A stretch of DNA of 6,343 bases from Deltaproteobacteria bacterium. Its GTDB lineage: Bacteria; Desulfobacterota; Desulfovibrionia; Desulfovibrionales; Desulfovibrionaceae. A program made the position numbers and the translations under genes. Shown piece by piece: positions 1-6,210 of the stretch; the stretch's first letter is position 1; every line of letters begins with the position of its first letter. The stretch covers positions 1-6,343 of the forward strand of contig JAIRVN010000005.1 of NCBI GenBank assembly GCA_031253875.1, in the 5' to 3' direction. Under the pieces are notes generated by a model that saw nothing but the letters and a program-made list of their open reading frames with translations, searched no databases and had not been told where the DNA came from.

Positions 1-3000
1 AATTGTTGTGAAAGATGCGGAGCGGTTGCGACCGGTCTTATCCGTTGCGCGCTCTCCACAGACGCATACGGAGGGGCAGGGGCCGCGCGGGGCGGCATCG
101 GCATGGGTTCTCCCACCCATTCGTCCATGTCCCGGTGTCCATAGTGAGGCTGCGCGCCGTATACGACGGCCTGGGAAACACCGCGAGCTGGCGCGGCGGG
201 ACGAAGGGCCGGGATCGGCTCCTGTCCGTCACGAAGCCGCTGCGGGAGCGCATATTCCTGCCTCGGCGGCATCGGCACGGGTTCCCCCACCCACTCGTGC
301 ATATTCTGATGTCCATAGTGAGACTGCGCGCCGTATACGGATTGGGGAACGACGCGAGCCGGCGCAGAGCGAAGGGCCGACTGCGGCACGGCCTGAGCGG
401 TACGGACGCCGTCAACCCAATCCAGCAGTCCACCCTGCCGCGGATCCGGGAAAAGAGATGGCTGTTGCGCCATGTCTTCCATACGTTCTTCCGCTTCGAC
501 CAGTTGAGCCGTCCGACTGTCAAAAGGCCGCAACAGGGACGCAGGTTCCTGTTGTCGCGGCACAGGCACGGGTTCTCCCACCCAGTCCGTTTCCGGCGGA
601 AACTCGGGGAAGGTCGCCGGCGGATGCACGGACGTCCGCATGGGAACGCTTCCGGCGGCAAACATCGCGCTGCGGGCATGCGCAACGCGCGGAGCCGACG
701 AAGGAGATGTGCGGTTGCTTTCCGGCGCGGGCAACTGCGTGGCGGCGGCAGACATTACGGAGAGCGGGGGGAGATTCGGATCCAGCGAGAGAGGGATGAA
801 CTGCTCGCCTCCGGGCGCAAAGCCGGGCCCGTATTTGACGGGCGGAGGCAAATCCAGGGGCAATTCGGCGTCCGACGCGCCATCCTCATGCCGCGCGGGA
901 TCACGTGCCGGCATACGGGGAACAGGGTGTTGCGCCACCAGAAGTTCCAGTATTTTCTCGCGCAGACCGCCGCGCGTGACGGGCTTGACCAGTTTGTATA
1001 CGTTATCCAGGCCTTCCAGGCCTTCCCAGACCCCGCTTTCCGATTCTATTGCGAGTACAGACGTCGTCGGCTGTTCCCGTTCGCGTTCCAGGGCCAGAAA
1101 TGTTTTCAGAGCTTCGAGGTTGCCTGTTTCCGGCATATCGCAATCAATGAGCAATACAGCGGCGCATTCCGTTTCGCACGCCAGCGCGGCTTCCTCAATG
1201 CTGCGGGCTTCTTCGACGATACAGGGCAGCCCTTCCAGAAAAAAGGCCAGCAGTTGGCGGTTGCTCGAAAGCTCGTCAACAATGATGACGCGCCCGGCCT
1301 GTGCCGTCACAGCCGCTTCTATCTGCGACACGGGTTGGGGTGTGAGTTGGAGGGTAACGTTGATGGTGGTTCCCTGGACGCCGCTTTCCGCGCTCATGCT
1401 GCCTCCCTGCGCGCCGGCCAGTTCCCATGCCCTGGCCAGGGCGAGAGAATTACGCGCGTGCGGAGGCATGCCGGAACCGCTGTCGCTTATGGAGAAGAGC
1501 AGATGGCCGGGGTTCACGCTTTCCGGCACGCGGCGCACCGCCAATTGCACAAAACCTTGCTGGGTCGCGCGTATGGAACTTTCCAGCAGCAAGCGTATGA
1601 TCTGGCTGATGCCCCTGGCGTTGCCCGAATAATACTGGGGCAGGTGCGGCGGCATAAACCAGGAGATGTTCAGGCCCCTGCGTTCCGCCTCCCCTGCCAG
1701 TTGTTCATGGGTTTCGCGCAGAAGCTGCTGCAGGTCGAACACCGTGTGCGCGGGACTGCGTTCCAGCGCCATGCCAAGCGTGGCATTGTTCAATAGAGCA
1801 ATCATGGCGCGGCTTGAACCCGCTATGGCTTCGGCATGCTGGCGCGCTGCGGGTGGCAAGGCGCACAAGGCGATGCGGGAGCTTTCGCGCAGCAGGGAGT
1901 CCAGGTGCGGGCGCAGGTGTCCGGCCAGGGCGGAAATGTTTTCCGCATCCCGCACGGAGAGGGCTTGAGCCGGCGTTGTCGGCCGAGGATCGTCTGTTGG
2001 CGGATGGGGAACTTCGGCGGGCGGCGGAGCGGTTTCCGGAAGTTCCTCCTGCGGCAAAAGGCGCAACCCGGATTCCTCCGGGGCAAAAGCCTCCTGCATG
2101 CCCGCCGCTGCCCGCCCCGCGTCCGGTTCATAATCCTTGGGAATTGCCGTGCCGGCAATGAGCAGCGCCCCTAAAGCCACGCCCAGCAAGGGACCGGCCG
2201 GGAGCAAAGGGGAAGGCGCAAGCGCATACATGCTCAATATACCGGCAGTTGCGCCGACCATGGATACCAGACACGCCAGCAGAAAACGCCGTGCGCCCGG
2301 CAGGCCGGAAAGCCACGCGCCCAGACTGGTCGGCACCAAAAGCGCAGTGGCCAGCGGCCAAAGGGCGAGATAATAACTGATCCAGGCAAGGCCCGGCACA
2401 AGTGGAAGCAAGGCCAGCACCGCACCCGGCAGGGAAAGCAGCAGATACTGGTTATCAAGGCCGCGCGCCTTGCCGCGCGTTTGCATGAGATGTCGCCCAA
2501 CGTGGGGCAGCAGCATCAGCGCGATGCCCGGCGCGAGCATGCCGGGCATTGCCCGTATCGGCACGATGCCTTCAGGAACGGCAGGCATGCCGGACACGGC
2601 GTAGACAAGGACAGCGCCGACATAGAGGCTTGTCCAGATGCGCCACTGGCCGCGCTCGGTCAATCCGCGCACAAGGCAGAGCAACATGACCACCCCCAGA
2701 GCCGCCAGAACGGCGGGGCGGATCATGCGTTCGGGGGCCGTAGCCGCATTATGGGGCGTACGCAACATGGGGGCGAACCAGGGATCGGGCAAGCCTTCCA
2801 GGCGGAGGTACAGTGTTTGGGGAGTGGCCTGGGCATCCGGGAGAAGAAAAACAGTGTGACGGTTCGGCTGGATATCCTGCCATTCCGCCGTGCTGGCGAA
2901 GGGATTGTTTTTGGGAACGAACAGCAAGGGCGCGCCGGGCGCGCCGTCGCCTATATCCAGCAGCAGCGTTGCCGGACGGCTTTCCAGGGCGCGCGGCCCC

Positions 3001-3260
3001 AGGGTGAAGCGTAACCACAGCGTTCCGGCCTGATGGGGCGGAAAGCGCGTATCCAGAGAGGCGAAAGCATGCTGCCGCTCAGCGGAACTGATTTCCTGAA
3101 TGCTTAGCTTGCCGCCCGGATCGAGCATCCATTCCAAAAAAGGCCTGCAAGGCAGCGCATCCTGGATCTGGTTTACAGGTATCTGGCGGGCTGCCTGGGC
3201 GCTCTGGAGACACAGGGCGGCGTGCAGCATCAAGATAAAAAACGCATATACGTACCGCAT
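1..3260 (-). CDS. 7TMR-DISM hybrid sensor kinase-like protein, degenerate kinase core, partial at C-terminus
   Basis: The frame is open from an ATG at 3260 to the left window edge: 1086 codons with no stop, so the C-terminus is missing. Visible layout: signal peptide 1-23 (ends AQA); periplasmic domain about 30-165 with TLWLRFTL and TLYLRLEG, as in 7TMR-DISMED2 ligand-binding domains; seven hydrophobic segments at about 182-200, 208-225, 238-254, 271-293, 295-318, 325-347 and 353-373 (7TMR-DISM_7TM); a proline-rich linker; DHp/ATPase-like core about 436-640; receiver about 655-775; proline-rich tail to the edge. The kinase core is eroded. The H-box aligns as AGHLRPHL, with Gly447 at the expected phospho-His position and His448 next to it. 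Both N-box Asn are replaced (Leu557, Ser561) and the G2 glycines are gone (NSLAL), while G1 (DSGSG, 593-597) survives. The receiver keeps Asp662/Glu663, Asp706 and Lys759 but has Ile738 for the usual Thr/Ser. Families were recognised by eye. I infer membrane signalling; catalytic activity is doubtful. The start is fixed by the TAATG overlap with the TPR gene. Confidence 0.85.
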   Translation of the reverse strand, partial: MRYVYAFFILMLHAALCLQSAQAARQIPVNQIQDALPCRPFLEWMLDPGGKLSIQEISSAERQHAFASLDTRFPPHQAGTLWLRFTLGPRALESRPATLLLDIGDGAPGAPLLFVPKNNPFASTAEWQDIQPNRHTVFLLPDAQATPQTLYLRLEGLPDPWFAPMLRTPHNAATAPERMIRPAVLAALGVVMLLCLVRGLTERGQWRIWTSLYVGAVLVYAVSGMPAVPEGIVPIRAMPGMLAPGIALMLLPHVGRHLMQTRGKARGLDNQYLLLSLPGAVLALLPLVPGLAWISYYLALWPLATALLVPTSLGAWLSGLPGARRFLLACLVSMVGATAGILSMYALAPSPLLPAGPLLGVALGALLIAGTAIPKDYEPDAGRAAAGMQEAFAPEESGLRLLPQEELPETAPPPAEVPHPPTDDPRPTTPAQALSVRDAENISALAGHLRPHLDSLLRESSRIALCALPPAARQHAEAIAGSSRAMIALLNNATLGMALERSPAHTVFDLQQLLRETHEQLAGEAERRGLNISWFMPPHLPQYYSGNARGISQIIRLLLESSIRATQQGFVQLAVRRVPESVNPGHLLFSISDSGSGMPPHARNSLALARAWELAGAQGGSMSAESGVQGTTINVTLQLTPQPVSQIEAAVTAQAGRVIIVDELSSNRQLLAFFLEGLPCIVEEARSIEEAALACETECAAVLLIDCDMPETGNLEALKTFLALEREREQPTTSVLAIESESGVWEGLEGLDNVYKLVKPVTRGGLREKILELLVAQHPVPRMPARDPARHEDGASDAELPLDLPPPVKYGPGFAPGGEQFIPLSLDPNLPPLSVMSAAATQLPAPESNRTSPSSAPRVAHARSAMFAAGSVPMRTSVHPPATFPEFPPETDWVGEPVPVPRQQEPASLLRPFDSRTAQLVEAEERMEDMAQQPSLFPDPRQGGLLDWVDGVRTAQAVPQSALRSAPARVVPQSVYGAQSHYGHQNMHEWVGEPVPMPPRQEYALPQRLRDGQEPIPALRPAAPARGVSQAVVYGAQPHYGHRDMDEWVGEPMPMPPRAAPAPPYASVESAQRIRPVATAPHLSQQ
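91..378 (-). repeat. Tandem in-frame repeat in the sensor's C-terminal tail (WVGEP repeats)
   Basis: Two copies, 91-210 and 265-378, sit 174 bases (58 codons) apart. Over the first 74 bases they differ at about nine positions, then they diverge and differ by two codons in length. In protein terms the unit runs ALRxxPAR, then VYGAQxHYGH, then EWVGEPxPMPPR. A third, shorter copy of the WVGEPVPVP core lies at about 555-590, exactly 97 codons further toward the N-terminus. WVDG at residues 948-951 may be a decayed fourth copy. All copies are in frame, so the array grew by duplication within the coding sequence. Tryptophan and the PxPxP runs are conserved while flanks vary, which suggests a short binding motif on a disordered tail (inference). 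More copies could lie beyond the left edge. Confidence 0.85.
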
Positions 3261-4009
3261 TATTTTAACTCATCCAGCATGATGCGCAACAGCGCTCCAT
3301 CCGGCGTCTTCGCCTCAGGATTGATGCTCAGGAGAGAACGCCACGCTTTGCGCGCCTCATCTTTGCGGTTCAAATCGAAAAACAGCACCACGCCGAGATT
3401 GAAGCGAGACTGCTCATGCCGCGGATTGATCGCGCCCGCCTGGGTGAATTTTTCCGCAGCTCGTTCGAATTCGCCAAGCTGACGGTACATGATCCCCAGA
3501 TCGGTCAGCACATCCGGATTGTCCGCATTGATGGACAGCGCGTGTTCATAGGCGCGTATCGCATCACGGGGCTTATTGTCGTCGAAATAGTGGTTGCCGA
3601 GCTGGATCCAGGCGAGCAGATCCTGTGGATTTTTTTTGACGGTTTCTTCCAATGTATTGAGATGGCTGTTAGTATTCGCAGCCTGTTTGGCAAGGACGGG
3701 CGTCTGTTGCGGCTGGCTTTGCTGAATACGATCTTGGGAATCGCGCAGAGTCGGCAGCAACGAGCCCAGAAACGTTCCCACCAGCAGGCACGTCACGGCG
3801 GCCAGATAGAAGGTGCTTGTACGCACCATTCCCTCATGCCGTGCCGCTGGCGTACGCCGGCCCTCCGGAGCTGTTTTTGAGGAGGTAACAGCCTTACGCG
3901 CCTGCGGTTCAGGGGCGTGGACGTTCTGCGGCATTGTTGCCGGTTGTGGCGCGGATTTTTGCGCGGGCGCTGTCTTGTTTCGACGGTCTTGTTTACTGCG
4001 TGCAGCCAT
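3260..4009 (-). CDS. Membrane-anchored tetratricopeptide repeat protein
   Basis: 249 residues from the ATG at 4009. Residues 1-62 are hydrophilic and rich in Lys, Arg, Ala, Pro and Gln; residues 66-85 form one hydrophobic segment (STFYLAAVTCLLVGTFLGSLL region); a polar Gln-rich linker follows; then three TPR units at about 131-164, 165-198 and 199-232 with typical positions (W-x-x-LG-x-x-Y, A-x-x-AYEHAL, NP). The basic N-terminus and lack of a cleavage site argue for an N-in, C-out inner-membrane protein with periplasmic TPRs (inference). TPRs bind other proteins; the partner is not shown. An in-frame ATG at 4042 would add 11 residues but has no ribosome binding site; GGAG at 4015-4018 lies five bases before the 4009 ATG, so I chose that one. 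The stop overlaps the start of the sensor gene by one base, so the two are translationally coupled. It has the position of cpoB after pal but lacks CpoB's signal peptide and coiled coil. It also resembles the TPR part of CcmH/NrfG-like proteins. Confidence 0.85.
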   Translation of the reverse strand: MAARSKQDRRNKTAPAQKSAPQPATMPQNVHAPEPQARKAVTSSKTAPEGRRTPAARHEGMVRTSTFYLAAVTCLLVGTFLGSLLPTLRDSQDRIQQSQPQQTPVLAKQAANTNSHLNTLEETVKKNPQDLLAWIQLGNHYFDDNKPRDAIRAYEHALSINADNPDVLTDLGIMYRQLGEFERAAEKFTQAGAINPRHEQSRFNLGVVLFFDLNRKDEARKAWRSLLSINPEAKTPDGALLRIMLDELK

Positions 4010-4014
4010 GAACA

Positions 4015-4018
4015 CTCC
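4015..4018 (-). promoter_or_regulatory. Ribosome binding site that sets the TPR gene start
   Basis: GGAG on the minus strand, five bases before the ATG at 4009. The longer alternative start at 4042 is preceded by the U-tract of a terminator and has no Shine-Dalgarno match. This supports the shorter protein. Confidence 0.6.
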
Positions 4019-4053
4019 AGGCGTACCGAGGCGTTTTTCCATCGCGAATGAAC

Positions 4054-4079
4054 AAAAAAGGGCCGCCTGCGGGCGGCTC
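4054..4079 (-). terminator. Rho-independent terminator after pal
   Basis: In the transcribed direction the sequence reads GCCGCC, loop CGCA, GGCGGC, then CC and six Ts. The stem is 4072-4077 paired with 4062-4067, with a possible extra G-C pair beyond an A-C mismatch. It lies about 120 bases after the pal stop and only 45 bases before the TPR start, so it should end the tolB-pal transcript. The TPR-sensor pair then needs read-through or a promoter overlapping this region; I see no good promoter match. Confidence 0.85.
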
Positions 4080-4095
4080 CAAACATAAGGCCAGG

Positions 4096-4168
4096 GCCGC
4101 AGGCACTGGCGGCTGACATCCGGGCGTCGGCTTGCGCGCCCCGGCGCCGCCTTCGTGCGGCTCCGGGG
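4096..4168 (-). other. Structured pal 3' untranslated region with two GC-rich hairpins
   Basis: Two hairpins precede the terminator. The first (4139-4168) is CCCCGG, A, GCCGC, six-base loop, GCGGC, G, CCGGGG: eleven pairs with one A-G mismatch, very stable. The second (4096-4113) is GCCGC, eight-base loop, GCGGC. With the terminator this gives three successive GCCGC/GCGGC pairs that could also pair with each other's partners, so alternative folds are possible. Such a leader of the terminator could simply protect the pal mRNA 3' end or yield a 3'UTR-derived small RNA. No start or promoter for a separate RNA is evident, and no tRNA fold fits. Confidence 0.5.
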
Positions 4169-4199
4169 TGCGTACGCTTAGCACGGAAAAAGCGTTGCG

Positions 4200-4679
4200 T
4201 CAGCGACCGGAAATAACCCGGAATTCATCGCGTCGGTTTTTGCTCCATACGGCTTCACCACTGCCTGTCACCGCCGGACGTTCCTTGCCGAAGCTGAGGA
4301 GCTCCATCTGGCTGGCGTTCACACCGAGCATGGCCATATAATCGTAGGCGGCGCGGGCGCGGCGTTCGCCGAGGGCCAGGTTATATTCCTGGGTGCCGCG
4401 GGCATCGCAGTGGCCTTCGATACGCACGCGGATTTGCGTGTAACGCTTCATCAAATCGGCTTTCTGGCGCAGCATGTCGCGGTATTCAGGTTTGATATCG
4501 AATTTGTCGAAATCAAAATAGACGATACCACTACTGATCTGTTGGGCGGCAGCGCGCACGGCGGGATCACCGCCATCATCGAAGGGGCTTGTTTCACTGG
4601 ATTTTTTCGAGCAGCCGATACCGGCCAGCAAAACCAGGGCCAATACCGCCACCCAAGATACACGAGTTAAAGCTTTCAT
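4200..4679 (-). CDS. pal: Peptidoglycan-associated outer-membrane lipoprotein Pal
   Basis: 159 residues, a usual Pal length. The N-terminus has a lipoprotein signal with a hydrophobic core at 10-21 and LLAGIGC ending at Cys23; Gly at -3 is slightly atypical for a lipobox, while Ser24 at +2 is compatible with outer-membrane sorting. A short flexible linker (24-48) leads to an OmpA-like domain at about 50-158 with VYFDFDKFDI, then EGHCDARG and NLALGERRA. Asp92 and Arg107, 15 residues apart, match the Asp/Arg pair that binds diaminopimelate in OmpA-like domains. Pal anchors the outer membrane to peptidoglycan and is released by TolB under control of TolQRA during constriction. tolB lies directly upstream on the same strand, as in most tol-pal operons. 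A consensus ribosome binding site precedes the start. Nothing looks truncated. Confidence 0.97.
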   Translation of the reverse strand: MKALTRVSWVAVLALVLLAGIGCSKKSSETSPFDDGGDPAVRAAAQQISSGIVYFDFDKFDIKPEYRDMLRQKADLMKRYTQIRVRIEGHCDARGTQEYNLALGERRARAAYDYMAMLGVNASQMELLSFGKERPAVTGSGEAVWSKNRRDEFRVISGR

Positions 4680-4684
4680 ACATT

Positions 4685-4690
4685 CCTCCT
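4685..4690 (-). promoter_or_regulatory. Strong pal ribosome binding site
   Basis: AGGAGG on the minus strand, five bases before the pal ATG. It is the best Shine-Dalgarno match in the window and stronger than that of tolB, in keeping with Pal being needed in far greater amounts than TolB. Confidence 0.85.
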
Positions 4691-4719
4691 GAACAGCTTT
4701 CCGTAAAAAAATATTTGAT

Positions 4720-4743
4720 AAAAAAAGTTTGTGTACTTCAAAC
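4720..4743 (-). terminator. Weak terminator-like hairpin between tolB and pal
   Basis: In the transcribed direction, GTTTG (4743-4739), a seven-base loop, CAAAC (4731-4727), then seven Ts. The five-pair stem has only two G-C pairs, so at most it would attenuate tolB read-through. It may be chance in an AT-rich gap. Confidence 0.25.
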
Positions 4744-4750
4744 CGTCTTT

Positions 4751-4756
4751 TGTCAA
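4751..4756 (-). promoter_or_regulatory. Possible -35 element of a pal promoter
   Basis: TTGACA, a perfect sigma-70 -35 hexamer, lies in the 104-base tolB-pal gap and points at pal. At 17-base spacing the -10 position reads CACAAA, a poor match, and other spacings are no better. A separate pal promoter inside the operon would make biological sense but the -10 is unconvincing. Confidence 0.25.
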
Positions 4757-4783
4757 GCCCTCCCTTTACTTAGCGCGCTGCCT

Positions 4784-6094
4784 TCATTTAATCAGGCCCC
4801 AACGGGGAAAGGAAACATCGCCTCCGCCGGTGCGCAGGTGAGTGGGTTCTCCTCCGTGGCGTGTGGTCAGATAAATCTGGCGTGCGCCGCCCCGGCTGGA
4901 AGTAAAGGCGATGAAATAGCTGTCCGCCGCGAAAGAAGGCTGCTCGTCCGAACCGGGGCCGAAGGTTAGCTGGCGCTCCATGCCGGTACGCAGATCCTGC
5001 ACAAAAATGCGCTGCCCCATTTCCGTCAGGCGGGTATACACGATCAAGACGCCGTCGCGGCTCAGATTGGGTTCAGTATTATAGCCGCCTTCCCGCGAAA
5101 CGCGCGTTACCGAGCCGGAGGACAGATCTTTCATGAAAATCTGCGGCCCTCCCAGCCGGCTGGAGGTAAAGGCCATTTTGGTTCCGCCGGCATCGAAGCT
5201 GGGAGAGACGTTGATGGAGTTGTTCACTTCCAACGGCCGTTCCACCTGGAAGGCATGGTTGAGTTGGTAAATATTCGGATTTTTGCCTTGGGAAAGCGCC
5301 ACCGCCACTTTGTTTTCCGGCGTAAACGCCGGGCCTATGACCGTGTTGCCGGGGAAGCGGATGCGTTGCACCTGGCCGGAATTTCTGTCCCACACGCCCA
5401 GCGCATGCGAACGATCGTCAATATGCGAAAAGACGATAAAACGTCCGTCCAGCGACCAGGTCGGCGAAAGTGTTTCACCCGGCATGTTGGTGATTTGTCG
5501 CAAACCTCTGCCGGTCGGCTTCATGACCCATACGTCCGCCTTGTGCCGGCCGCCCTTTTTCACGAAGGCCAGCGTGGAACGGAAAAAATCCCCGTTGCCG
5601 ATCAGCACTTCCAGGAGGTTGGCGCAAAAGCGATCCGCCACTTCAGGCAGGAGTTCCTTGCGGGTATCGGGGTACTGGGCCGCAAAAAGGCGCTGGCCGG
5701 AATTGGTGTCGAATACCCGCATCTCCACCGGTCTGCCCGGCGCATCCCCTCCCGGCCAGTTGGCGGTGATCAGCACCGCAGCGCCGGCCAGTTGGAAGCG
5801 CTTGAGGTCGATGTTCGGCATGTCCGCGCCGGGGAGCACGGCGCCTCCAAGCACCGCCGCAGAATCAACAAGCTGGACGAAGGGAAGAATATGCAGGTTT
5901 TCCGTAATCAGGCCCTGCAATTCGGCGCCGGCCGCGTCGGCGCGCACGCCGGGCGCGCTTAAGGGGGATGCCTGCGCCAGGTTGATCTTCTGCTGTCCCG
6001 CGCCGTAAATATCCACGCGCACCGGAGCCGCCAAAGCCGGCTGGACGCCAAGCAGCACCAAAAAACTCACACACAAAGCAGACAGGACTTTCAT
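4784..6094 (-). CDS. tolB: Tol-Pal system beta-propeller protein TolB
   Basis: 436 residues, close to the usual 430. A Sec signal peptide (1-22, ending ALA) is followed by the TolB N-terminal alpha/beta domain (about 24-170, starting APVRVDIYGAGQQ) and a six-bladed PD40 beta-propeller (about 185-436). Blade signatures are clear: SPTWSLDGRFIVFSH (210-224), SPSFDAGGTKMAFTSSR (297-313), EPNLSRDGVLIVYTR (341-355), QPSFAADSYFIAFTSSR (385-401), and the terminal SFPRWG that closes the propeller. TolB is periplasmic; it binds Pal through the propeller and TolA through its mature N-terminus, and so controls whether Pal can hold peptidoglycan. The gene is intact. The ATG at 6094 has only a weak upstream GGAA. 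tolQ, tolR and tolA would be expected upstream, but the window shows only a non-coding stretch and a repeat-bounded element there, so tolB may be transcribed separately. Confidence 0.97.
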   Translation of the reverse strand: MKVLSALCVSFLVLLGVQPALAAPVRVDIYGAGQQKINLAQASPLSAPGVRADAAGAELQGLITENLHILPFVQLVDSAAVLGGAVLPGADMPNIDLKRFQLAGAAVLITANWPGGDAPGRPVEMRVFDTNSGQRLFAAQYPDTRKELLPEVADRFCANLLEVLIGNGDFFRSTLAFVKKGGRHKADVWVMKPTGRGLRQITNMPGETLSPTWSLDGRFIVFSHIDDRSHALGVWDRNSGQVQRIRFPGNTVIGPAFTPENKVAVALSQGKNPNIYQLNHAFQVERPLEVNNSINVSPSFDAGGTKMAFTSSRLGGPQIFMKDLSSGSVTRVSREGGYNTEPNLSRDGVLIVYTRLTEMGQRIFVQDLRTGMERQLTFGPGSDEQPSFAADSYFIAFTSSRGGARQIYLTTRHGGEPTHLRTGGGDVSFPRWGLIK

Positions 6095-6210
6095 GGCATA
6101 TTTCCGTTAATATAGTGGAATAATGAAATATTTTATGAGATGCCGAGCATAACTCCAGTGTTATTCTAGTCCATGTTGCCGGATTCGTAAATGGTCTTTA
6201 CGGTTACTGC
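6095..6210. other. AT-rich leader region upstream of tolB
   Basis: This 116-base stretch is AT-rich compared with the genes around it. On the minus strand it carries possible -10 matches (TATATT at about 25 bases and TAAAAT at about 45 bases before the start) but no acceptable -35 partner. A small inverted repeat, ATAAC with GTTAT across a six-base loop, lies near 6149-6164. A tolB promoter here is likely but not pinned down. Confidence 0.35.

Noticed and set aside
1..378. CRISPR-like array at the left end
   Set aside because: The repeats are long, diverged, in frame and separated by non-unique coding sequence; they encode a protein repeat.
640..1632. A 330-codon plus-strand open frame and the 263-codon one at 8-799
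   Set aside because: Both are antisense to the sensor, with composition typical of shadow frames; the minus-strand frame shows real signal peptide, seven membrane segments, ATPase G1 box and receiver motifs.
15..1796. A 593-codon open frame on the plus strand
   Set aside because: It lies antisense to the sensor gene, has no recognisable domain, is Arg/His/Gly-rich in the manner of a shadow frame of GC-rich coding DNA, and its left part mirrors the WVGEP repeats.
2128..3018. Short minus-strand frames at 2128-2361, 2234-2500 and 2749-3018
   Set aside because: They are out of frame with the sensor gene, which reads through unbroken here; they are shadows, not evidence of a frameshift.
4010..4042. 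Longer TPR protein start at 4042
   Set aside because: No ribosome binding site; it lies within 12 bases of the terminator T-run, while the ATG at 4009 has GGAG at good spacing.
4080..4199. Possible tRNA in the GC-rich stretch after pal
   Set aside because: The hairpins do not make a cloverleaf, and no TPsiC-like loop or acceptor stem fits.
5255..6008. Plus-strand open frames of 235 and 241 codons
   Set aside because: Both are antisense to tolB, whose protein matches TolB along its full length.
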